NCBI RefSeq assembly: GCF_000931445.1
Contig: NZ_CP010849.1
Coordinates: 3,968,001-4,032,000, forward strand
Length of the DNA: 64,000 bases
DNA from: Streptomyces cyaneogriseus subsp. noncyanogenus
GTDB taxonomy: Bacteria; Actinomycetota; Actinomycetes; Streptomycetales; Streptomycetaceae
Direction of reading: 5' to 3'
Position numbers and translations under genes: made by a program. The notes under the pieces are model-generated. The model was not told where the DNA came from and ran no database searches. It saw only the letters and a program-made list of their open reading frames with translations. This document shows positions 27,084 through 35,804 of the stretch, piece by piece. The first letter of the stretch is position 1. Each line of letters begins with the position of its first letter.

Positions 27084-27998
27084 TCAGCGTGTGAAGGAGC
27101 GCTCCAGGAGGACCCTGGCCGGGCCGGCCGACGGCTGGTCCACGCACGTCGCCTCGACGATGTAGACCGTCACCCGGCGGTCGTCCGAGGGCTCGGGCAG
27201 GATGACCAGCAGTGCCTTCCGGCCCTGGTAGACGCCTTCCTCGGCGGCGAGTGCCGCGGTCTCGCGGCCGATGCCCCGCTGGACGCATTCGGGGACGGCC
27301 GGGTGTGTGAAGAGGCGGTTCTCCCCGGTCGTCCCGGACTCGGCGCCGAAGGTGCGGGGCGCACGGGTCTCGCTCTGCGTTCCCCGGTTGTCGGCCAGGA
27401 GAGTGGAGACCTGCTGCCTCAGCTTCCCTTCGGAGAAGGTGTCCGCGGACGCGGTCGCGTGGCCACCGGCCTCTTTCGACGGCGTGCCGTCATCGAGGGA
27501 GGACACGATCACGGCGCCGATCCCCAGGGTGGCCGCCGCGAACACGGCCCCGAGGGCGGCGAGCCTGCGCCGACCGCTCCGCCTGCCGCCCTTCCGGCCC
27601 GGTCCGGTGCTGGAGCGGCGGGCTTTCCCGGAAGGGCGGTCCGACGATGCCGGTGTTTCACGTGAAACAGGCGGGTGGTCGGCCCCCTCCGGTGCCGTGG
27701 CCATCGCGTCGGCCGACGGAACGGCGGCGGGTTCGGGTGCCGTGGCATCGAGCAGTGCTTCTGCGGCCAGGGCGGCATCGATACGTCCCGCCACGTCCGC
27801 GGGCATGCTCGGCGGTCCCGGCAGTGTGCCGAGCAGCCCCCGGATCTCCTCCAGGGATGCGTAGACGTCCGCGCACAGCTCGCAGGCGTCCAGGTGCCGT
27901 CGTATGTCCGTGGTGCGGGAGGGAGGCAGCAGCCCTTCGGCGAGGTCGGAGATCTCCGCGACGTCCGGGTGCCCGGCCATGTCCGTCGGCGACGTCAC
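27084..27998 (-). CDS. Zinc-finger anti-sigma factor partner of SigM
   Basis: 304 residues. The N-terminus has the anti-sigma zinc-binding pattern: His in DIRRHLDACELCADVYASLE (HxxxCxxC). Residues about 60-135 are an Ala/Pro-rich linker with the parS-encoded PVSRET. One membrane helix follows a very basic stretch (GRRRLAALGAVFAAATLGIG), so the N-terminus is cytoplasmic and about 140 residues lie outside. Two Cys (PECVQRG and ATCVDQP) in the outer part could form a disulfide. It overlaps the sigma gene by 4 bp (GTGA), as cognate pairs usually do. Confidence 0.85.
   Translation of the reverse strand: MTSPTDMAGHPDVAEISDLAEGLLPPSRTTDIRRHLDACELCADVYASLEEIRGLLGTLPGPPSMPADVAGRIDAALAAEALLDATAPEPAAVPSADAMATAPEGADHPPVSRETPASSDRPSGKARRSSTGPGRKGGRRSGRRRLAALGAVFAAATLGIGAVIVSSLDDGTPSKEAGGHATASADTFSEGKLRQQVSTLLADNRGTQSETRAPRTFGAESGTTGENRLFTHPAVPECVQRGIGRETAALAAEEGVYQGRKALLVILPEPSDDRRVTVYIVEATCVDQPSAGPARVLLERSFTR
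27655..27668. promoter_or_regulatory. parS site 5, inside the anti-sigma gene
   Basis: Perfect GTTTCACGTGAAAC in the linker-coding region, translated PVSRET on the minus strand. Confidence 0.93.
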
Positions 27999-28723
27999 GC
28001 TCGTCCACCTCCGCCCTTCACTGCGGCTGAATCGCTGGGTCCTGTGTCCGGCGGCCCCGCCCGGGGCGGTCCCGCTGCGGGTGGGACGGATGTCTCCGTC
28101 GACCGGTTCCGTTCCGGGCCCGCCGGCTTCCGGTCACCGGTGACGCCCTCGGGCCGCAGGTCGGAGAGGAGCGGCAGAAGCCGTGCCCTCCCCCGGGAGC
28201 ATCGGCTTTTCACCGTGCCGGGCGGTACGTCCAGGATGCGGGCGGCCTCGGCCACCGGATAGCCCTGCATGTCCACCAGGACGAGCGCGGCGCGTTGCTC
28301 GGGCGGCAGGGTGGCCAGGGCCTTCATCAGCCGGCGGTGCAGGTCGTTGCGCTCCGCGGGTGCCGACGCGGACTCCTGCGGCTCCAGCAGCTGCTCCAGG
28401 CGCTCGGTGTCGTCGACCGGGGCGGTCTTCCGGGACGCCGCCTTGCGGACGCGGTCGAGGCAGGCGTTCACCGTGATGCGGTGCAGCCATGTGGTGACGG
28501 CCGACTGCCCCCGGAAGGTGTGGGCCGCCCGATAGGCGGAGACGAAGGCGTCCTGGACCGCGTCGGCTGCTTCCTCGCGGTCTCCCAGCGTCCGGAGGGC
28601 GACCGCCCACAGCCGGTCACGGTGGCGGCGGACGAGTTCACCGAAGGCTTCCGGGTCACCCGCCACATGGCGGGCGAGGAGGTCCTGGTCGGTCGCGTCG
28701 CCGTAAGCGGTGTCGTCCGCCAT
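27995..28723 (-). CDS. sigM: ECF RNA polymerase sigma factor SigM
   Basis: 242 residues. Region 2 includes LVRRHRDRLWAVALRTLGDR, DAVQDAFVSAYRAAHTFRGQ and WLHRITVNACLDRVRK. Region 4 includes LPPEQRAALVLVDMQGYPVA and VPPGTVKSRCSRGRARL. The C-terminus after residue 185 is a Pro/Gly-rich tail not needed for the fold. Position next to trxB and murJ matches Streptomyces and Mycobacterium SigM. It is held inactive by the overlapping membrane anti-sigma factor. ATG 28723 after GGGGGTCCG. Confidence 0.88.
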   Translation of the reverse strand: MADDTAYGDATDQDLLARHVAGDPEAFGELVRRHRDRLWAVALRTLGDREEAADAVQDAFVSAYRAAHTFRGQSAVTTWLHRITVNACLDRVRKAASRKTAPVDDTERLEQLLEPQESASAPAERNDLHRRLMKALATLPPEQRAALVLVDMQGYPVAEAARILDVPPGTVKSRCSRGRARLLPLLSDLRPEGVTGDRKPAGPERNRSTETSVPPAAGPPRAGPPDTGPSDSAAVKGGGGRA

Positions 28724-28753
28724 CGGACCCCCTCCCCTGTCGTCCGCAGGTTC

Positions 28754-30475
28754 TCAGCCCTTGAACTCGACGTCGGTGACGGCCTGCTTGTAGCCCGAAC
28801 CGCTGTACTGGTCGCCGGGGGCGTACGGCAGGGCGGTGAACCAGACCAGGACGTACTGCGTCTTCACCGGCTTGCCGACCTGCACCGAGGCGGAGTCCCC
28901 GTTCGTGGTCGCGCTGCCGAGCTTGCGCATCGAGTCGACCGGTCCGGTCGGGCTCAGCGAGTCCGCCGCGTACAGCGTGACCGTGGTGTGGTCACCGGCG
29001 AAGCGGAGCCCGATCGAGGCGGAGGAGACCTGCTTGGCCGAGCCCAGGTCGTAGACGATCCCGACGCCGGGCTTGAACGAGGGCTTCATCTCCGGCCCGT
29101 CGTAGAAGCTCTTGGTACGCCAGTACGTCGAGCTGTCGGCGTCGTAGGTCTTGCCCACGTCCTCGGGAGCCTGGGCGTCGCCCTTGGCCACGTACTCCTG
29201 CGCGCCCTGGATCGCGAGCGGCTTGCTGGGCCGGGTCTGCCGGCCGTCCTTGTCGTCCCCGTCCGTCGTCTGCGTCTGGTTCTGGTCGCCGGCCTTGCCG
29301 TCCCGCTCCATCAGCGCGTCTGCCAGTTGCCAGCTTCCCAGCCCGAGAGCGGCGATGAGCAGGGCGGAGACGGCCCACTTGAGGGCCTTGCCGGTGCGGC
29401 TCTGCAGCGGGGGCGGCGGAGTGGGGACCGGCTGGGTGACGCCGGGATGCGCGGCCGGGCGGCCGTAGGTGCCCTGCTGGTACGTCGTGCGCTGGTACTC
29501 GGGCGGCGCGGTGAACGCCGGCTCCGGCGGGCGGATGCGCGGCATCTCGCCGATCGCCTTCACCAGTTCCTCCGGCGTCGTGCAGGGGGACTCGTGGCGG
29601 GAGGCGGTGGCGCCGTCGTTGGCGAGCGCCCGCATGGCGAGCTCGGACAGACCGCGGTGGACACCGGCGCGGACCTGGTCGGGCGGGATCAGGCCGAGGT
29701 CCTTGGGCAGGCCGGACAGGCCGTAGGCGTCGTTCTCGTACGGCCAGCGCTGGGTGAGCGCCGCGTACAGCAGGGCGCCGACGGCCTCGGTGTCGGTGCG
29801 CTGCGGGGTGTCGGAGCTGACGCCGCGCAGCGCGGCGTTCACGGCCAGGCCGCGGATGCGCCACTGGCCGGTAGAGGTCCGCAGGACCGCGTTGGGGTTC
29901 AGGCGGAGGTGGGCGAGGCCCTCGCGGTGGGCGGCCGCCATGGCGGCGGCGACCTGGCTGACCATCTGGTAGGCGTCGTACGGCTCCAGCGGGCCGGTGG
30001 CGAGGAGCGTGGTCAGCTCGGTGGCGTCGGGGAGCCACTCGTGGACGACGTAGACGAGGTCGTTCTCCTCGACGGCGTCCAGCACCTGGACGAAGCGGGG
30101 GTCCCCGAGCAGCGCGGAGGAGCGGGCGGCGGCCAGCACGGAGCGGGCCCGCGCGTGGTCGGCGGGCAGGATGTGGACGCCGACGGCACGGCGGAGCTTC
30201 TCGTCCACGGCACGCCAACTGCTGAAGCCGTCCAGACGGGTGACGCACTCTTCGAGGCGGTAGCGTCTGGCGAGCTTGTGACCGCTGTGCAGTTCGGGAG
30301 ATGAGACCTTGCCGGAACCCTCGGTCCGGGCGCTTCCCTGTGCCTCGTCGCTTTCCGTGTCCCGCTCCCGGTTCTGGGCCACCCCGTCGGCCGTGGACTG
30401 GTCCGCCTGCGCGGTCAGCGACTGCTCGCCGCTGCTGTCTGCCACGTCGACGGCAGCCGTGCTCCGTTCCGCCAC
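28754..30475 (-). CDS. Membrane pseudokinase with extracytoplasmic discoidin-like domain
   Basis: 573 residues from GTG at 30475 (GGAGG 13 bp upstream; the frame also opens at 30556). Residues about 60-310 have a Ser/Thr-kinase fold with all key residues lost: the VAIK Lys is His (VGVHILPAD), HRDLKPEN is HLRLNPNA, and DFG is replaced by RGLAVN. It cannot be a normal kinase. A Pro-rich linker is followed by one membrane helix (KWAVSALLIAALGLGSWQLA). The outer part (about 450-573) resembles a discoidin/F5-8 sugar-binding fold (STYWRTKSFYDG, GIVYDLGSAKQVSSASIGL). It lies directly downstream of murJ; in mycobacteria MurJ (MviN) is fused to such a pseudokinase. A role in regulating lipid II flipping is inferred. 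Confidence 0.82.
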   Translation of the reverse strand: MAERSTAAVDVADSSGEQSLTAQADQSTADGVAQNRERDTESDEAQGSARTEGSGKVSSPELHSGHKLARRYRLEECVTRLDGFSSWRAVDEKLRRAVGVHILPADHARARSVLAAARSSALLGDPRFVQVLDAVEENDLVYVVHEWLPDATELTTLLATGPLEPYDAYQMVSQVAAAMAAAHREGLAHLRLNPNAVLRTSTGQWRIRGLAVNAALRGVSSDTPQRTDTEAVGALLYAALTQRWPYENDAYGLSGLPKDLGLIPPDQVRAGVHRGLSELAMRALANDGATASRHESPCTTPEELVKAIGEMPRIRPPEPAFTAPPEYQRTTYQQGTYGRPAAHPGVTQPVPTPPPPLQSRTGKALKWAVSALLIAALGLGSWQLADALMERDGKAGDQNQTQTTDGDDKDGRQTRPSKPLAIQGAQEYVAKGDAQAPEDVGKTYDADSSTYWRTKSFYDGPEMKPSFKPGVGIVYDLGSAKQVSSASIGLRFAGDHTTVTLYAADSLSPTGPVDSMRKLGSATTNGDSASVQVGKPVKTQYVLVWFTALPYAPGDQYSGSGYKQAVTDVEFKG

Positions 30476-30615
30476 CGTCGTTCCTGCCTCCCCAATCGTT
30501 GCGCGCCGGACCGCAGCCGTTGCGCGCCGTCCGACGCCGAACCCAATTGTGCCCACAGTCCGCCGCTATGCACGACACACGGCGGCGGACGATGGTTGTG
30601 CGCCTACCCCCCGTC

Positions 30616-33039
30616 TCAGCGCCCCAGCCGTCCGCGCACCATGCCGACGAGCGAGTTCAGTTCCTCGATGCGCATGCGGCGGGCGGCCACGTAGAAGATG
30701 CCGAGCAGCACGACCCCGCCGGCCACCAGCGCGGCGAAGGAGCCGACGATGCCCTGGCCGAGGGTCTGGCTGATCCCGTAGCAGGCCGCCCCGCTCAGCA
30801 GCGCGGCGGGCACCGAGGCGATGCTCAGCCGGGCGTACGTGCGCAGCACGCGGGAGCCGTCCAGGTCCCCGCCCAGCCGCTTGCGCAGCCGGCGCCAGGC
30901 GACCCCGACACCGATCGCGTAGGCCAGGCCGTAGGAGGCCGCCATGCCGACCACGGCCCAGCGGGGCGGGATCAGGAAGAAACACAGGGCCGAGGCGCCC
31001 GCGTTGACGGCGGCCACGATGACCGTGTTGTAGAAGGGCGTCCGGGTGTCCTCGTAGGCGTAGAAGGCGCGCAGGACGACGTACTGCACGGAGTACGGGA
31101 TCAGGCCGAGGCCGAACGCCATCAGCATGTAGCCCATGTTGGTGGCGGCCCCGGTGCCCGAGGAACCGAAGATCAGGGTGCACATCGGGATGCCGAGCGC
31201 GACGAAGCCGAAGGCGATGGGCACGATCGCGACGGCGGTCGTGCGCAGGCCCTGGGAGATGTCGTCGCGGACGGCGCCCGTGTCGTTCTCGACCGCCGAG
31301 CGCGAGAGGCGGGGGAGCAGGGCGGCCATCAGGGAGACGGTGATGATGGCCTGGGGCAGGCCCCAGATGAGCTGCGCGTTGGCGTAGGCGCTGTAACCGG
31401 TGCCGGCGATGTCGGTGTCCGTGACCGACGCGGTGGCGAGCTGGGTGACCACGAGCGCGCCCGCCTGGTTGGCGAGGACGAACAGAATGGTCCACTTGGC
31501 GAGCATGGCGGCCCTGCCCAGGCCGTGCCCCTTCCAGTCGAAACGCAGCCGCAGCTTGAAGCCGGTCTCCCGCAGGTAGGGGATCATCGCCAGCGCCTGG
31601 ACCACCAGGCCGAGGAGCACGCCGACGCCGAGCAGCCGCACGCCCTCGGGCGGGATGTTCGCGACCTTCATGTGGGAGTCGGCGGCGGTGCCGTAGACCC
31701 AGATGAACATGCCCAGCGTCACGATGATGACGATGTTGTTCAGGACGGGCGTCCACATCATCGCGCCGAACTTGCCGCGCGCGTTGAGGATCTGCCCCAT
31801 CACCACGTGGATGCCCATGAAGAAGATCGAGGGCAGGAAGTAGCGGGTGAAGGTGACGGCGACCTCGTTGGCCGCGGGATCGCTGGCGACCGGGTTCGAC
31901 AGCATGCGGACGAGAAGGGGCGCCGCGAACATCGCCAGCCCGGTGAGCGCGGCCAGGGCCACCATCACCAGCGTCAGCAGACGGTTGGCGTACGCCTCGC
32001 CGCCGTCCTCGTCCTCCTTCATCGCGCGGACGAGCTGCGGGACGAAGACGGAGTTCAGGCCGCCGCCCACGGTGAGGATGTAGATCATCGTCGGCAGCTG
32101 GTAGGCGATCTGGAAGGACTCGCCCAGCATGGCCAGGCCCAGCGCCGAGACGATCATCGCCGAGCGGATGAATCCGGTGAGGCGGGAGACCATCGTGCCC
32201 GCCGCCATCACGGCGCTCGACTTCAGCAGCCCCGAGGCACGCCCGCCCTTCTTCGGGACGGCGGCCGGTGCCGGCGCCGGCTCCGGGGCGGGTTCCTCGG
32301 CCGCCGGGGACGGCACCGTGGCGTACGCACCGGGACCGGGTGCCGGGTACGGGCCGGACGCCGGAACGTCACCGTACGGGCCCTGGACCGGGTGCGCGCC
32401 GTACTGCCCCTGACCCTGGGACGACGCGCCGTACGGCTCCTGCTGCTGGGCCGACGCGTACGCGCCGGGTACCGGGGCGCCCGCGTACGGACCGGGTGCC
32501 GGAGCGCCCGCGTACGGGCCGGGCGCCGGGGACGGTCCCGGCACGGACGGCGGCTCGTACGACGGGTGGCCGCCGCCCTGCTGCTGGTCCCTGAACAGGT
32601 GGGCGAAGGCGTCGGGCTCGTGGTGCTGCTCGCCGGCCTGGCTGACCAGGTCGTCCACGCCCACGAACTGGGTCGTGCGCGGATCGTCGCCGTAGGGCAG
32701 ATGCCGGGTGGGGCCCTCCGGCTCCGGCGCGGGGGGCTGCGCCCAGACATGCGGGTCCGGCGCGTAGGGCGACTGGGGCGGCTGCCCGTACAGCGGCTGC
32801 TGCGGAGGGTAGGCACCGGGAGGCGGCGGGGGGTGCGCGGCGCGGTCGTAGAGCGCCTCGGCGACCGGGTCCTGCGCGGACAGATCCTGTGCCCGGTAGG
32901 GGTCCTGGTCGTAGGCGTCCTGGAGGTACATGTCCGCGGGGTGCTCCGGCGGCGCCTGGCCCTGCTCGGGCGGCGGGCCGTCGGGGTAGCCCGAGCTGCC
33001 CGCCGCCTGGCCGCGGTCACCGTCGTACGGCGCGTTCAT
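30616..33039 (-). CDS. murJ: Lipid II flippase MurJ (MviN) with long N-terminal extension
   Basis: 807 residues. The first about 260 are a Pro/Tyr/Gln/Gly-rich unstructured cytoplasmic region with repeats such as GPYAGAPAPGPYAGAPVPG. The MOP-superfamily core begins LLKSSAVMAAGTMVSRLTGF, with the MurJ signature GFIRSAMIVSALG, and continues through about 14 membrane helices. The helix ends with MRIEELNSLVGMVRGRLGR. It moves lipid II across the membrane for peptidoglycan synthesis. ATG 33039 follows GAGGTGGGGTAACC. The adjacent pseudokinase and DUF6049 gene are on the same strand, giving a cell-envelope operon. Confidence 0.93.
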   Translation of the reverse strand: MNAPYDGDRGQAAGSSGYPDGPPPEQGQAPPEHPADMYLQDAYDQDPYRAQDLSAQDPVAEALYDRAAHPPPPPGAYPPQQPLYGQPPQSPYAPDPHVWAQPPAPEPEGPTRHLPYGDDPRTTQFVGVDDLVSQAGEQHHEPDAFAHLFRDQQQGGGHPSYEPPSVPGPSPAPGPYAGAPAPGPYAGAPVPGAYASAQQQEPYGASSQGQGQYGAHPVQGPYGDVPASGPYPAPGPGAYATVPSPAAEEPAPEPAPAPAAVPKKGGRASGLLKSSAVMAAGTMVSRLTGFIRSAMIVSALGLAMLGESFQIAYQLPTMIYILTVGGGLNSVFVPQLVRAMKEDEDGGEAYANRLLTLVMVALAALTGLAMFAAPLLVRMLSNPVASDPAANEVAVTFTRYFLPSIFFMGIHVVMGQILNARGKFGAMMWTPVLNNIVIIVTLGMFIWVYGTAADSHMKVANIPPEGVRLLGVGVLLGLVVQALAMIPYLRETGFKLRLRFDWKGHGLGRAAMLAKWTILFVLANQAGALVVTQLATASVTDTDIAGTGYSAYANAQLIWGLPQAIITVSLMAALLPRLSRSAVENDTGAVRDDISQGLRTTAVAIVPIAFGFVALGIPMCTLIFGSSGTGAATNMGYMLMAFGLGLIPYSVQYVVLRAFYAYEDTRTPFYNTVIVAAVNAGASALCFFLIPPRWAVVGMAASYGLAYAIGVGVAWRRLRKRLGGDLDGSRVLRTYARLSIASVPAALLSGAACYGISQTLGQGIVGSFAALVAGGVVLLGIFYVAARRMRIEELNSLVGMVRGRLGR

Positions 33040-33082
33040 GGTTACCCCACCTCATCGTCCCGGGCCCACGGCCACGACATCC

Positions 33083-35470
33083 TCAACGGTCCACTCTCTC
33101 ACCCGTGCCGGACGGGTCGGTGCTTTCCACTGGGGTGTCCGGTGCAGGGTCACTCGGCTGCTCGGAGTCCTCCGCCCGGGAGCCGGCCCCCGGCTCCCGG
33201 AGACGGTCTTCGGGCTCGTCCGGGTTCTCCGGGCCGCCCCCGGCGTCCTCCGCGCCACCGGGGCCGTCCTCCTCGCCCCCGCGGGCGGCGGCCCGCTTGC
33301 GCTGGGTGTACATCCGGAAACCGGCGAGGACGAGCAGCAGAGCGCCGCCGCCGATGACCAGCATCACGGTGGCCGTGATCTCGGTGACCTTCACGTCGAA
33401 GGTGACGGCCTCCCCGTACTTCTGGCCGTCCTCGGTGTAGAGCTGGGCGACCACCGTCGCCTGGCCGTTGGCGTTGGCCGACGTGGTGAACTTCACCGAC
33501 TGGCTGTGGCCGCCCGAGACCGCGACGGGCTGCTCCTGGTAGTCGGAGCCGTCGATCTTGAGTCGGGTGGGATTGGTCGAGGTGAGCCGCAGCACCAGCC
33601 GGTCCACCCCCTGGACCAGGTTGTTCTGGACGGTCACGGGGATCGTGGCGCTGCGGCCGGAGAGCTTGGTCTCCGACTTGTCGATCAGTCTGACCTGGCC
33701 GGCCAGGCTGTCCAGGTACCGCTCCACGCCGGTGCGGAACGAGGCCGCCTGCGCGCTCCGGCCGCGCCAGGACGTGGACATCTCCCGGTCCATGGACCGG
33801 CCGAAGGGGGTGACCACCCGGGACTCGTCCGACAGGACCACCCGGAACTTGTCGAGCTTGCCCTGCGTGCGCGCGATCTGCTCGAACGCCGCCCGGGGCA
33901 GCTCCTGCCTGCGCAGCGAGGACGGATAGGCGGAGGCCGGCGGCACCTTCGTGGTGGCCTTCGGGTCCGGCTCGGCCGCCGCGGCGGCCGTCAGTTCCTG
34001 GGACTCCGACCAGGTGCCGCCCTTCAGCGCCGTGAGCGCCTCGGCCATCGCCCGGGCCTGGCTCCCGGTCGGCATGCGCTGCGGGGCCACGACGACGCTG
34101 CGCTGCTTGCCGGTCTGGAGGCCGAGCGCCAGGCTCTGGGCGAGGAAGCGCTGCACGGCGAGCGTGGACGCGGAGGCGTCCGTCAGGTCGCCGCGGAACG
34201 CCGTGGACAGCCGGGCATCGGCGACGACCGCCGTCGTTCCGCCGCCGATGGGACGGGACGCGGAGGGCGTGTACGACAGGCCGCTGGTCTCCTCCAGGCT
34301 GTCGCTGCGCGCGATCACCTTGTCGGCGCCCGCGGAGGTGGCGACCTTGACGATCGACGGGTCGACGGCGCCCTCCACCGGCCAGGCGAAGTCGGTGACC
34401 GGTTTCACGTGGAGGACCGTCTCGACCGTGTTCGTGACGACATCCGTGGCGTCCTTGAGCCGGCTCAGCGAACCGGTGACGTCGGTGCCGTTGTGGGCGA
34501 GGGACGCCAGGTCGGGGTCGGCGAACGGCAGGGCGACGACCTCCTTGTCCGCCACCGCCTTCTGCAGATCGGCGAGCCACTGCTTGGCCACCGCCTGGTG
34601 GGTCCCGGCGACGGTGGTGCCGTCCGCACCACGCACCTGATAGCCGCGGGCCATGGCGTCCACGGAGGCCAGCAGGTCCGGATCGACCACCCAGGTGACG
34701 TCGAGGCCGGTGCCGAGCGCCACCATCTGGTTCAGGCGTCCGCCGGGCGAGATCTCCTTGGCGAGGTCCTCGTTGCGGAAGACCCGCGTCTGCTGCTCGT
34801 TGGAATCCGTCTCGGCCGTCATATGGGCGGTGGAGACGAGCGGCCACAGATACGTCGTCTTCGTCTTGGTGCCGGCCTCGTCGGGCTGCCAGGGCAGGAA
34901 GGTCCGCTGGACGCCGAGAACCCGCTGCCACGGCTGCGCGGACGTCTGTCCCGAGAGCGAGACGGCGAACTCGTACACCCCGTCCTCACCGAGGTCGAGC
35001 TCGTCGACCGGAACGGAGATGTTGAAGTGCTCGGCGACGCCGGGAGTGAGCTTGGCGAACTTCTCGACGTACTTGTCACCGACCTGCGCGCCGAGCGAGC
35101 CGCCCAGGTCGGCGCTGTTCTTGGCGACCCTGTCGATCACCGAGCGGGTGTCGAGCCGGGATCCCACCCGCAGATCCACCTGGGCGTCGGTGACCGTCCG
35201 CTTGCCGGTGTTCGTCACCGTGCCCGACACGGTGACCGTGTTCCCGTCCGTGGGGGCCGCGGGGGTGAGCGAGTCGACGGCGACGGCGACGGTGCCTCCG
35301 CCGGGTGCGGCCTGCGGGGACGCCGGCGCCCCGGCGTGCGCGGAACCCGCGGCGGGGAGCTGGACGAGCGAGGCCAGCAGGGGCGCCCCCGCGAGCAGGG
35401 CGGCGGTACGCCGCGATCGGCGGCGGGCAGGTGAGGGACTGGTCCCCTGGAAGTCTGCCGCCTCGGCCAC
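33083..35470 (-). CDS. Large membrane-anchored secreted protein (DUF6049-type)
   Basis: 795 residues. The N-terminus has a basic stretch then a signal peptide (RRTAALLAGAPLLASLVQLP, cleaved near SAHAGA). A beta-rich domain (VTVSGTVTNTGKRTVTDAQV) and a long middle part with helix/strand alternation follow. A C-terminal membrane helix (ITATVMLVIGGGALLLVLAG) and a positively charged tail (FRMYTQRKRAAARG) anchor it with most of the protein outside. The tail continues with about 60 acidic Pro/Glu-rich residues. It always sits between murJ and pcnA in actinobacteria (as in mycobacterial Rv3909). Function is unknown; a role near MurJ in wall synthesis is inferred. Confidence 0.78.
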   Translation of the reverse strand: MAEAADFQGTSPSPARRRSRRTAALLAGAPLLASLVQLPAAGSAHAGAPASPQAAPGGGTVAVAVDSLTPAAPTDGNTVTVSGTVTNTGKRTVTDAQVDLRVGSRLDTRSVIDRVAKNSADLGGSLGAQVGDKYVEKFAKLTPGVAEHFNISVPVDELDLGEDGVYEFAVSLSGQTSAQPWQRVLGVQRTFLPWQPDEAGTKTKTTYLWPLVSTAHMTAETDSNEQQTRVFRNEDLAKEISPGGRLNQMVALGTGLDVTWVVDPDLLASVDAMARGYQVRGADGTTVAGTHQAVAKQWLADLQKAVADKEVVALPFADPDLASLAHNGTDVTGSLSRLKDATDVVTNTVETVLHVKPVTDFAWPVEGAVDPSIVKVATSAGADKVIARSDSLEETSGLSYTPSASRPIGGGTTAVVADARLSTAFRGDLTDASASTLAVQRFLAQSLALGLQTGKQRSVVVAPQRMPTGSQARAMAEALTALKGGTWSESQELTAAAAAEPDPKATTKVPPASAYPSSLRRQELPRAAFEQIARTQGKLDKFRVVLSDESRVVTPFGRSMDREMSTSWRGRSAQAASFRTGVERYLDSLAGQVRLIDKSETKLSGRSATIPVTVQNNLVQGVDRLVLRLTSTNPTRLKIDGSDYQEQPVAVSGGHSQSVKFTTSANANGQATVVAQLYTEDGQKYGEAVTFDVKVTEITATVMLVIGGGALLLVLAGFRMYTQRKRAAARGGEEDGPGGAEDAGGGPENPDEPEDRLREPGAGSRAEDSEQPSDPAPDTPVESTDPSGTGERVDR

Positions 35471-35804
35471 GCGCTCGCCCGTCCCTCGTCGTCGTCAGTG
35501 GTCGTCGGAATGTGCGTCCACGCATGGTAACGATGCCCGCTGAGGGGAAGTGCCGCGGAGTGCGTCACAAGATCGACCACCGCGACCGGCTGTCCCGTAT
35601 GCGCAGGTATAGCGGAGACCGCTGCCCTTGGCCCCCGCAGCGGGCCTTGTACGGGTATGCACGGGGCGGTCCGCGCGTGCCCGTCGGCGCCGGCCGGGAA
35701 GGTCACCGCACCGCTCGCCCGCGTTCCGGGGCGGAGCGCGGGCCCGGTCCCCGCCGCCCCGGGGATGAGCCCCCCGCTGCTCGGGCCACGTACCCTCTTC
35801 TGTT
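35471..35804. other. Divergent intergenic region upstream of pcnA
   Basis: 334 bp between the divergent DUF6049 and pcnA genes. No RNA gene, repeat or clear promoter pair is seen. Confidence 0.4.

Noticed and set aside
34402..34415. Extra parS-like site GTTTCACGTGGAGG
   Set aside because: Only the left half matches; the right arm has lost the AAAC, so ParB binding is unlikely.
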